DNA of 17,786 bases from Rickettsiaceae bacterium 4572_127 (GTDB lineage: Bacteria > Pseudomonadota > Alphaproteobacteria > Rs-D84 > NBLK01), in NCBI GenBank assembly GCA_002084505.1, contig NBLK01000009.1:1-17786 (forward strand), in the 5' to 3' direction. The translations under genes and the position numbers were made by a program. This document shows, piece by piece, positions 1 through 5,294 of the stretch. The first letter of the stretch is position 1, and every line of letters begins with the position of its first letter. A model generated the notes under the pieces. That model was not told where the DNA came from, searched no databases, and worked only from the letters and a program-made list of their open reading frames with translations.

Positions 1-110
1 TCAAGCAAAGTATCTGTTGATGGTGCAAGACTCAATCCGCCTTTAACATACATATTTGCATATGATGTTGATGATAATAGTAGTGTTGTTAGTAATAGTG
101 TTTTCTTCAT
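1..110 (-). CDS. Exported, probable outer-membrane protein (5'-most 36 codons only)
   Basis: Only the N-terminus lies in the window; the gene runs off the left edge. It starts at ATG 110 (minus strand) and begins MKKTLLLTTLLLSSTSYA, a typical Sec signal peptide with probable cleavage after SYA. The mature part begins NMYVKGGLSLAP, which resembles the first strand of a small outer-membrane beta-barrel. A strong ribosome binding site (AAAGGAG) sits just upstream. Between this start and the terminator of the upstream leader RNA there are under 30 bases and no room for a promoter. Expression therefore probably depends on read-through of that terminator. Family identity is unknown; the barrel call is an inference from a short sequence. 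Confidence 0.75.
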   Translation of the reverse strand, partial: MKKTLLLTTLLLSSTSYANMYVKGGLSLAPSTDTLL

Positions 111-136
111 TGAAAAACTCCTTTTCCTTTTTTTTG

Positions 137-171
137 TTAAAAAAATAGTCCAACTTATAAAAAGGTGGACT
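137..171 (-). terminator. Intrinsic terminator between leader RNA and exported-protein gene
   Basis: On the minus strand AGTCCACC and GTTGGACT (171-164 and 154-147) pair through six outer base pairs plus one C-G beyond a mismatch. They are followed by A and a run of seven T (146-139). The 5' arm shares two bases with the 3' strand of the leader's closing helix (170-176), so the two structures partly exclude each other. Confidence 0.65.
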
Positions 172-334
172 GGGAGTTAATCACTGCATTAAGACAGCAC
201 GGGCTTTTAGCACAAGTGCCTGGACATAACCCTGTCTCCCAGACCGTAAAGGCTGAAAGACAGTGAATTGTTTTCGGTATAACTGTCTTATACCGCTTAA
301 TGAGAGGTGATTAAGCCCCAGCAAGCAACTCGCT
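138..334 (-). ncRNA. Structured leader RNA (attenuator/riboswitch-like) or small ncRNA
   Basis: On the minus strand a long-range closing helix joins 307-321 to 170-184 (13 Watson-Crick pairs, one G-U, one mismatch). A second 7-bp helix joins 296-302 to 187-193. Inside are a perfect 8-bp hairpin (275-295, loop GACAG) and an imperfect hairpin (232-263). The GACAG loop is complementary to CTGTC at 193-197 and 259-263, so a pseudoknot or kissing contact is possible. A competing local hairpin (296-315, CTTAAT/ATTAAG) would break both long-range helices, which is switch-like. The single G-U pair is a valid pair only in the minus-strand RNA (A-C in the plus), favouring this strand. It matches no RNA I could recall (tmRNA, RNase P, SRP, 6S and cobalamin riboswitch were considered). 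It is followed by a terminator and the exported-protein gene. Confidence 0.55.
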
Positions 335-340
335 CGCATA

Positions 341-368
341 ACAATAAGATTAGGGAACCAATTATCAA
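341..368 (-). promoter_or_regulatory. Candidate sigma70 promoter for the leader RNA
   Basis: TTGATA (368-363), a 16-base spacer and TATTGT (346-341) on the minus strand. This predicts a start near 334, so the RNA up to the terminator would be just under 200 nt. It is a by-eye consensus match only. Confidence 0.4.
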
Positions 369-919
369 ATGTAAAGGAAATAAAAAGATTATATCAGGAA
401 TCTTAGAAGCGATTTATAAGAAATGTCATTTTTTCGTTAAACTTCCTATAATCCTAACCTGTGTTTCGTCAGGCACAAGTTACATTATAGACTCAGTGTT
501 TATCTATGATTGGAACAAAAAACTTTGTAATTTGGATTATGAAATTTTAACAATTCCAATAATTGAATTCTTTGATGATACGATTTTACTATACATTCTT
601 TATTTAAAGTTCTAAATTTCGCCACCAAGCTTTAACACACCAGTTTTGAATAAAGCATTCGTTAATTCTTTGTATTTTGCTATCCTGATCATACCTGCCC
701 CCTTTTTTGATACTATTTGTCATAGCTTTGTTTATTACTTTGAAAAGAATAATTTGTATTTTCACATAGATTAAATGATTCGTTATGTATGTTTAAGATA
801 TACCTAAATCTATCATTATATATATAAAAGGTAGCATATAGGTAGCATAACCAAAGATTTCTTAAAGATAAGAACTTTTTTATTTCCCCGTAACCCTTTG
901 ATTCTACTAGATTTTTTAG
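369..919. other. Long gene-poor stretch; possible decayed sequence
   Basis: About 550 AT-rich bases with no ORF that resembles a real gene. A 26-codon minus-strand ORF (692-612, beginning MIRIAKYKELTN, preceded by a purine-rich GGGGGCAGG) could be a relic or a microprotein but cannot be supported. Close to the tRNA-Lys 3' end there is a short direct repeat (830-849). The region could be a decayed insertion at the tRNA, but no integrase or second attachment-site copy is visible. Confidence 0.4.
830..849. repeat. Tandem GGTAGCATA repeat, 11-bp period
   Basis: Two copies of GGTAGCATA (830-838 and 841-849) are spaced one helical turn apart, about 70 bases from the 3' end of tRNA-Lys. Helically phased short repeats beside a tRNA can be arm-type sites of a tyrosine recombinase. 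Here no recombinase is present, so the role is unknown. Confidence 0.35.
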
Positions 920-995
920 TGGTGGGTGCTACAGGATTCGAACCTGTGACCCGCTGATTAAAAGTCAGCTGCTCTACCAACTGAGCTAAGCACCC
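920..995 (-). tRNA. tRNA-Lys (anticodon UUU)
   Basis: Complete 76-nt cloverleaf on the minus strand with encoded CCA. The acceptor stem is GGGTGCT/AGCACCC, the D arm has TTGGTAGAGC, the anticodon loop is CTTTTAA (anticodon TTT) on stem GCTGA/TCAGC, and the T arm is ACAGG-TTCGAAT-CCTGT. It reads AAA and AAG lysine codons, and AAA is very frequent in this AT-rich genome. It has its own divergent promoter at 1015-1043. No gene follows it within the window for several hundred bases. Confidence 0.97.
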
Positions 996-1014
996 TAAAT
1001 TCAAACTAACGATT

Positions 1015-1043
1015 ATTATAGTTTCATTTTTTCCCAAAAGCAA
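1015..1043 (-). promoter_or_regulatory. Promoter for tRNA-Lys
   Basis: TTGCTT (1043-1038), a 17-base spacer and a perfect TATAAT (1020-1015) on the minus strand. The predicted start is near 1008, giving a 5' leader of about a dozen bases before the tRNA. Confidence 0.6.
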
Positions 1044-1051
1044 GAAAAAAG

Positions 1052-1079
1052 TTGTAATTTCCAAAATTTAATTTATAAT
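1052..1079 (+). promoter_or_regulatory. Promoter for pgk-ftsY, placed for a leaderless mRNA
   Basis: TTGTAA (1052-1057), a 16-base spacer and a perfect TATAAT (1074-1079). The expected transcription start coincides with the ATG at 1086, and no ribosome binding site precedes that ATG or the in-frame ATG at 1098. Confidence 0.55.
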
Positions 1080-1085
1080 AAAAGA

Positions 1086-2981
1086 ATGTTTAGAAAAATG
1101 ACTGATTTGAAAAATATTGTAGGTAAGAAAATAATTGTGCGAGCAGATTTAAATGTGCCTATAATTGACGGGAAGATTGTTGATACTTCACGGATTGATA
1201 ATTTTTTGTCCACATTAAAATGGCTTAAAAATAAGCAGGCAAAAATAATAATTTTATCTCATTTAGGACGACCAAAAGGCGAATGGAATGATGAATTTTC
1301 TCTAAAACCTATTGCAAATTATATGAAAATCCCTTTAGAAAAAACTCATATTGATAACTTAAAATTAAATTTAAAAAACGGCGAGGCGATTCTTCTTGAA
1401 AACACTCGTTTTTATAAAGGTGAGAAAAAAAACTCTTCGGATTTTGCTAAAAAACTCGCAAATTTAGGGGATATTTTTGTGAATGATGGGTTTTCTGTTG
1501 CTCATAGATCACATGCTTCAACTGTTGGAATTACTGAGTTTTTACCGAGTTATGCAGGTTTTCAAATTGAAAAAGAAACAACAGAATTAGATAAAATTTT
1601 AGAAAATCCTACTCGTCCAACTATTGGATTATTCGGTGGTTTAAAAGTTTCTACAAAAGCTCCGATCTTGATAAATTTGTTAGAAAATTTAGATACTTTA
1701 GTTCTTGGTGGAGCGATGGCAAACACTTTTTTGAAGGCAAAAGGATTTGAAATTGGAGAATCACTTTTTGAGGAATTGCAGATTAAAATAGCCCAGAGAA
1801 TTATTAAAATTGCAGGTGATAAATTAATTTTGCCGATCGATATTATGACGAAAAAGAAAGAAAATAAAAACATTAAAGATTTAGAAAAAAATGATGTGAT
1901 TATGGATGTTGGAGAAAAAACAATTGCCTTAATAAAAAAGCAAATCGAACAGCATAAAACTCTAATTTGGAATGGAACTTTTGGAGTTTGCGAGCTTCAA
2001 CCATTTAACAATGGGACAGAAAAAATAGCAGAAAAAATTGCATCGGAAGACGTATTCTCAGTTGCAGGTGGCGGCGATCTGCATGCTATTTTAAAGTCTA
2101 ATAATTTAATAGAAAAATTCTCATTCGTATCAACGGCAGGTGGAGGAAAAAAATTAAGTGAAATTTTGGTCGGCAAACGAATCAGCGAGGAGGTTTTAGA
2201 ACAGATTGAGGACACTTTAATTACCGCAGATATTTCTCCAATTGATGCAATTGAATTAGTCGAAAGTATAAAAAAACTGCCTGCTGAAAGCTCTATAGAA
2301 AAAGTAAAAAAAGAGCTTTATAATAAAATTTTTCCTGTATTAAAAAAAGCTGAAAGTGCCTTTGAACTTAATAATTCTTTACATGTGATTTTAGTGGCAG
2401 GTGTTAATGGAGCAGGAAAAACTACGACGCTTTTTAAGCTAGCAAATTATTTTCAATTACAAGGAAAAAAAGTTGCAGTTGCAGGCTGTGATTCTTTTCG
2501 GGCAGGAGCGATTCAACAGTTGGCGGATCGCATGAAATTACTAGATATTGATGTGTTCGGAGAGATGAGAAAAGATCCTTCTGGGATTGCATATCAAGCG
2601 TTAGAACAAGCTAAAAAAGACAATGCAAATGTGCTTTTAATTGACACCGCTGGGCGATTACATGATAATGAAAATTTAATGTCTGAGTTAAAAAAAATAC
2701 ATAGAGTGCTTGGAAAACAAGGTGATTTTCCGCAAGATTGTTGGCTGGTTTTAGACGGAACTTCTGGGCAGAATACGATTTCACAAGTTGATTTTTTTTC
2801 AAAAACAATTCCGATTTCAGGACTGATTATTACTAAATTAGACAGCACTGCAAAAGGTGGTTTTATTTATTCATTATTAAGAAAATTTGAGTTGCCAGTT
2901 GTGTTTTTAGGAACAGGAGAAAAGAAAGAAAATCTAGAAAAATTTAATGCAGAAAGCTTCGCAAAAACACTATTAAAATAG
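1086..2981 (+). CDS. pgk-ftsY: Phosphoglycerate kinase - FtsY (SRP receptor) fusion protein
   Basis: One uninterrupted 631-residue ORF. Residues about 5-364 are phosphoglycerate kinase (1,3-bisphosphoglycerate + ADP to 3-phosphoglycerate + ATP). Visible PGK motifs are VRADLNVP (18-25), SHLGRPKG (58-65), LLENTRF (103-109), AHRSHAS (139-145), GGLKVSTK (184-191), WNGTFGV (295-301) and GGGD (328-331). Residues about 362-631 are the FtsY NG GTPase: P-loop GVNGAGKTTT (439-448), DSFRAGAIQQL (469-479), DTAGRL (520-525), TKLD (583-586), TAKGG (588-592) and FLGTGEK (607-613). The acidic N-terminal A domain and first N-domain helix usual in FtsY are absent. The PGK half carries unusual residues (GGL for GGA, NGT for NGP). 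M5 (position 1098) matches the usual PGK start better than M1. Both halves keep their nucleotide-binding motifs, so both are probably active. Confidence 0.93.
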   Translation: MFRKMTDLKNIVGKKIIVRADLNVPIIDGKIVDTSRIDNFLSTLKWLKNKQAKIIILSHLGRPKGEWNDEFSLKPIANYMKIPLEKTHIDNLKLNLKNGEAILLENTRFYKGEKKNSSDFAKKLANLGDIFVNDGFSVAHRSHASTVGITEFLPSYAGFQIEKETTELDKILENPTRPTIGLFGGLKVSTKAPILINLLENLDTLVLGGAMANTFLKAKGFEIGESLFEELQIKIAQRIIKIAGDKLILPIDIMTKKKENKNIKDLEKNDVIMDVGEKTIALIKKQIEQHKTLIWNGTFGVCELQPFNNGTEKIAEKIASEDVFSVAGGGDLHAILKSNNLIEKFSFVSTAGGGKKLSEILVGKRISEEVLEQIEDTLITADISPIDAIELVESIKKLPAESSIEKVKKELYNKIFPVLKKAESAFELNNSLHVILVAGVNGAGKTTTLFKLANYFQLQGKKVAVAGCDSFRAGAIQQLADRMKLLDIDVFGEMRKDPSGIAYQALEQAKKDNANVLLIDTAGRLHDNENLMSELKKIHRVLGKQGDFPQDCWLVLDGTSGQNTISQVDFFSKTIPISGLIITKLDSTAKGGFIYSLLRKFELPVVFLGTGEKKENLEKFNAESFAKTLLK

Positions 2982-2988
2982 CTATTTT
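2975..2988. repeat. 14-bp palindrome spanning two convergent stop codons
   Basis: AAAATAGCTATTTT is a perfect palindrome. The pgk-ftsY stop (2979-2981) and the tatB stop (2984-2982) abut with no base between them, so each gene ends AAA TAG. There is no spacer for separate terminators. The site is too short to be a good terminator stem. Confidence 0.6.
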
Positions 2989-3215
2989 TTCATTCTTTTT
3001 TTTACTTCTTTTGCTTCTTTTTCTATTTCGTTTTTTATATCATTGAACTCATCAATTGGATCTGAGAACTGCGAGAAAAAGTCACTGATTTCGCTTTTTA
3101 TTTTTCTAATAGTTTTAATTATCCATCGCATTGTTTTAGGAAAATCTTTGCTGGGCAGAACTAAAAACAACACAAATCCAATGATTATAAATTCATAAAA
3201 TCCTAAATCAAACAT
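2982..3215 (-). CDS. tatB: Twin-arginine translocase subunit TatB-like
   Basis: A 77-residue inner-membrane protein with the TatB layout: MFDLGFYEF start, one N-terminal membrane helix (about 7-22), a short hinge, a long amphipathic helix (about 26-48) and a charged, Lys/Glu-rich tail. TatB binds TatC and takes part in recognising twin-arginine signal peptides of folded exported proteins. The start MFDxGFxE is typical of TatB rather than TatA. The hinge, usually Gly-Pro, reads VLPSKDFP, so the Pro is kept and the Gly is replaced. The start codon overlaps the end of rbfA by 8 nt (ATGTTTGA), suggesting translational coupling. tatC is not in the window. Confidence 0.8.
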   Translation of the reverse strand: MFDLGFYEFIIIGFVLFLVLPSKDFPKTMRWIIKTIRKIKSEISDFFSQFSDPIDEFNDIKNEIEKEAKEVKKRMKK

Positions 3216-3549
3216 CGCCAGAACTCCTTAATAATTGCTCTAATCTTTCGGCATTCTCCTCAATATGATCTTCCTTGAATTTTAGTTTTGGGACGACGCG
3301 CAGTGTTAAATTTTTAGCAAGTTCATAGCGAATTTTTTTAACTGTTTCATTTAATTTTCTTTGTAATAAATCCTTATCAATTTCTTTATTAACCATATAA
3401 AAAATAGTAGCATTTTTTAAGTCAGGGCTAATTTGAACTTCCGTAATTGAAATCCTAGGCAAGTATACTTCAAAGTTTTCCCAAATTTCGGCAAGCCTTC
3501 GCTTTATTTTTTCTGCTACTTGAAGTTGTCTTTGTGTTTGTTGTTTCAT
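3208..3549 (-). CDS. rbfA: Ribosome-binding factor A
   Basis: A 113-residue 30S maturation factor that binds the 5' helix region of 16S rRNA. The family pattern is clear: QVAEKIKRRLAEIW near the N-terminus, then ISITEVQISPDLKNATIFY (about residues 37-55), and LRVVPKLKFKED near the C-terminus. I chose the ATG at 3549. An upstream GTG (3588) would add 13 residues unlike RbfA and fall in the leader with inverted repeats. In many bacteria rbfA follows infB; here it has its own promoter and a leader of roughly 220 nt. It is coupled to tatB by an 8-nt overlap. Confidence 0.9.
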   Translation of the reverse strand: MKQQTQRQLQVAEKIKRRLAEIWENFEVYLPRISITEVQISPDLKNATIFYMVNKEIDKDLLQRKLNETVKKIRYELAKNLTLRVVPKLKFKEDHIEENAERLEQLLRSSGDV

Positions 3550-3781
3550 TAGGGTTCTTTCGTAACTATTGGTGATTGCTTTTTGCACTCATAATGCACA
3601 ATTTTGCGAAAAGCAGAGCCCAAAACGGCTGATGCTTTTCTTAAATTATGCCTTCTTAGCACAAAAACCGTTCGCTTTGCTCACTCCAATCACACCCGTC
3701 GGTGAGATTCTCTTTTTTTCTTTCATAACTTTAAGTTATGAAAGAGGTTTATTTATTTCTAGTTGAATTTTTTTTCTTCTT
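3550..3781 (-). other. Long rbfA leader containing inverted repeats; locally GC-richer
   Basis: About 230 bases without a supported gene, forming the probable 5' leader of rbfA-tatB. It holds several inverted repeats: 3608-3640 (GAAAAGCA and GCC arms against GGC and TGCTTTTC), CTCAC/GTGAG around 3680-3706, and the 25-base palindrome at 3720-3744. The 3570-3715 part is visibly richer in G and C than its surroundings, which suggests a dispersed repeat or a conserved leader structure. A minus-strand 26-codon ORF within it (starting at about 3741, MKEKKRISPTG) has no ribosome binding site. Confidence 0.4.
3720..3744. repeat. Perfect 12-bp inverted repeat with 1-base centre
   Basis: CTTTCATAACTT and its reverse complement are separated by a single T. 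The arm TTTAAGTTATGAAA recurs at 3828-3841, just upstream of tRNA-Leu. There is no T-run on the downstream side for either strand, so it is not an obvious terminator. It could be a protein-binding site or a repeat-element end. Confidence 0.6.
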
Positions 3782-3810
3782 ACTATACAATAACCTTTGC
3801 AAATAATCAA
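3782..3810 (-). promoter_or_regulatory. Promoter for rbfA-tatB
   Basis: TTGATT (3810-3805), a 17-base spacer and TATAGT (3787-3782) on the minus strand. The predicted start near 3775 leaves a leader of about 225 nt before the rbfA ATG. Confidence 0.5.
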
Positions 3811-3858
3811 TAGACTTATTTTGTAATTTTAAGTTATGAAAAAACTCTATTTTAATAA

Positions 3859-3945
3859 GCGGTCGTGGCGGAATTGGTAGACGCGTAGCACTAAGGATGC
3901 TATGAACGAAAGTTCTTGGAAGTTCAAGTCTTCTCGACCGCACCA
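3859..3945 (+). tRNA. tRNA-Leu (anticodon AAG)
   Basis: Complete 87-nt class II tRNA with encoded CCA. The acceptor stem is GCGGTCG/CGACCGC, the D arm has GCGGAATTGGTAGACGC, the variable arm is long (GAAC-GAAA-GTTC), and the T loop is TTCAAGT. The anticodon stem TAGCA/TGCTA closes the 7-base loop CTAAGGA, so the anticodon is AAG. Bacteria normally read CUN leucine codons with GAG, UAG or CAG. An A at position 34 would usually need conversion to inosine, and a TadA homologue lies at 9392-9856. The body is otherwise a standard tRNA-Leu, so amino acid identity is secure. Confidence 0.93.
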
Positions 3946-3972
3946 AAATTTATGTGGGAAATTTATAAAAAA

Positions 3973-4644
3973 ATGAAAACAACTATTTTAGTAATCTTTC
4001 TTTTAATAATTATTTTTATTTTTTCAACTCTCAGGAGCAAGAATTATGGGATGATTTTTCATACTAAAAATAGTGTTGTTTCAAAGGGGGATACAGAGAA
4101 AACATATCCTCCCTACTCATCCTTTAAGATGGTTTTATCGTTATTTTTAAGTGAAAACTCAAAGATAAAAAATTGGAAATGGAACGGAAAGAAACATATA
4201 TTCCCAAGCTGGAATAAAAATCAAAATGAAAAAAGTTGGATTGAAAATTCTTGTGTTTGGGTCTCAGAAGATATTCTAAAAAAGACTAATTTGGAAAAAA
4301 TAAAATCTTTTTTAGAAGTGTTAAAATATGGAAACAATGAGGTTGATCTTTCTAATTTTTGGTTAAATGGGAAGTTGAAAATTTCCGTAAAAAATCAAAT
4401 TGAAGTAATTAAAAAGCTATTAAAAAATAAAAGTTTCAATCGAGAATTATTTAGAATCAAAGAATCAAAAAATTACATTATTTACGGAAAAACTGGAACG
4501 GGAGAAAAGAGCGGTGGATGCTTTGTTGGTTGGGTTGAAATGGATAAAAAAGAATTTCCTTTTGCATATTATGATGAAAAATCAACAGGAAAAAAAGCAA
4601 AACAAAAAGTTCTAGAAAATTTAAAAATACTTTTTAAGGAGTAA
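3973..4644 (+). CDS. Class D (OXA-like) beta-lactamase
   Basis: A 223-residue exported serine beta-lactamase. The N-terminal hydrophobic stretch (about 5-20) is a signal peptide or anchor. Class D motifs appear in order: YPPYSSFKM with nucleophile S49 and the lysine that is carboxylated in this family (K52), SCV (93-95), YGN (119-121), FWLNG (129-133) and KTG (173-175) followed by GWVE (186-189). The usual aromatic residue after KTG is Thr here. Catalytic residues are present, so the enzyme is probably active, although the region before SxxK is short. I chose ATG 3973; an ATG at 3952 would add seven residues, and further upstream extension runs into tRNA-Leu. The gene lies 27 nt after that tRNA with no visible promoter between, and 3 nt before the HAD gene. 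Confidence 0.85.
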   Translation: MKTTILVIFLLIIIFIFSTLRSKNYGMIFHTKNSVVSKGDTEKTYPPYSSFKMVLSLFLSENSKIKNWKWNGKKHIFPSWNKNQNEKSWIENSCVWVSEDILKKTNLEKIKSFLEVLKYGNNEVDLSNFWLNGKLKISVKNQIEVIKKLLKNKSFNRELFRIKESKNYIIYGKTGTGEKSGGCFVGWVEMDKKEFPFAYYDEKSTGKKAKQKVLENLKILFKE

Positions 4645-4647
4645 AAA

Positions 4648-5256
4648 ATGAAAAAAACTAAACTAGCAATTTACGATTTTGACGGGACATTATATCCTAA
4701 TGATACTCTTGTGAAGTTTTGGAAATGGTCATTAAGACATCGTTTAAAATCATGGATTATGATTCCGCATGCTGTATTTTTCCTAGTAATTTATTGTCTC
4801 GGATTTTCCTCAAAAGGCTACTTAAAAGAAAAGTTTATGCAGTTTATTTCTGTTAAAAATCTACAAAAAGATTTAACAGCTTTTTGGAAAACAACTCAGC
4901 CTTTTTCTTGGGTGAAATCGCAATTTGCTAAGGACAGAAAAAAAGGTTGGAAAATAATTTGCATCTCTGCTTCGCCTGATTTTTTTCTAGAATACCTAGC
5001 TAAAAAAATGAATTGGGATGTTCTTATTGCTACTCCAACTAAAAAAAATCATCCATTAAAATTAGCAGGGGAAAATTGCCGTGGAAAAGAAAAAATCAAA
5101 TATCTAAATGCTTGGGCGAAAAAAAATAAAATAAATTATTCTGTGGAGGTAATGTTTTCTGATAGAATTGTAGATAAGCCTCTTTTTGATTTAGCAAAAA
5201 AGACTTTCGCAGTTCCTGAATCTGGAATTTTCTACGAAGGACTCCCAAAAAAATAA
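4648..5256 (+). CDS. HAD-superfamily phosphatase (subfamily IB, SerB-like fold)
   Basis: A 202-residue cytoplasmic phosphohydrolase. Motif I is YDFDGT with the nucleophile Asp near residue 10. Motif II is SAS (about 108-110). Motif III lysine lies in the GENCRGKEK segment, and motif IV is FSDRIVDKPL. A hydrophobic stretch in the cap (MIPHAVFFLVIYCLGF) could touch the membrane. Subfamily IB includes phosphoserine phosphatases and lipid or sugar-phosphate phosphatases, and the substrate cannot be assigned. It has an ATG and ribosome site (AAGGAG) within the end of the beta-lactamase gene and is probably cotranscribed with it. Confidence 0.8.
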   Translation: MKKTKLAIYDFDGTLYPNDTLVKFWKWSLRHRLKSWIMIPHAVFFLVIYCLGFSSKGYLKEKFMQFISVKNLQKDLTAFWKTTQPFSWVKSQFAKDRKKGWKIICISASPDFFLEYLAKKMNWDVLIATPTKKNHPLKLAGENCRGKEKIKYLNAWAKKNKINYSVEVMFSDRIVDKPLFDLAKKTFAVPESGIFYEGLPKK

Positions 5257-5259
5257 CAA

Positions 5260-5288
5260 TAGACAAAATCAAAAAAAATTGCTAGATT
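5260..5288 (+). promoter_or_regulatory. Candidate promoter for the response-regulator operon
   Basis: TAGACA (5260-5265), a 17-base spacer and TAGATT (5283-5288). The predicted start coincides with the ATG at 5295, again implying a leaderless transcript. The -10 is weak, so this is tentative. No Shine-Dalgarno-like sequence precedes the ATG. Confidence 0.35.
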
Positions 5289-5294
5289 ATCTAC

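Noticed and set aside
137..334. tmRNA, RNase P, SRP, 6S or cobalamin riboswitch as the leader RNA
   Set aside because: No tag ORF with a T-arm, no RNase P or SRP core sequences, and the B12-box-like stretch does not match in the right context. 6S could not be excluded fully, since its sequence is poorly conserved.
307..615. Plus-strand 102-codon ORF starting with GTG
   Set aside because: Its start lies in the closing helix of the leader RNA, there is no ribosome site, and composition and hydrophobicity look random.
612..692. 26-codon minus-strand ORF as a gene
   Set aside because: It has a ribosome-site-like sequence but no recognisable family and no conservation evidence, so it is noted only in the gene-poor region.
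816..1064. Minus-strand 82-codon ORF
   Set aside because: It reads through tRNA-Lys (GCLAQLVEQLTFNQRVTGSNPVAP is the usual tRNA shadow translation).
3720..3744. 12-bp palindrome as a Rho-independent terminator
   Set aside because: No T-run follows the hairpin on either strand, and it lies inside the inferred rbfA leader.
3569..3766. Plus-strand ORF opposite the rbfA leader
   Set aside because: It covers the inverted-repeat leader and rbfA promoter-proximal region, with no recognisable protein and no ribosome site.
3916..3972. Longer beta-lactamase start upstream of 3973
   Set aside because: The ORF extends into the tRNA-Leu sequence; the hydrophobic signal sequence starts at MKTTIL (3973).
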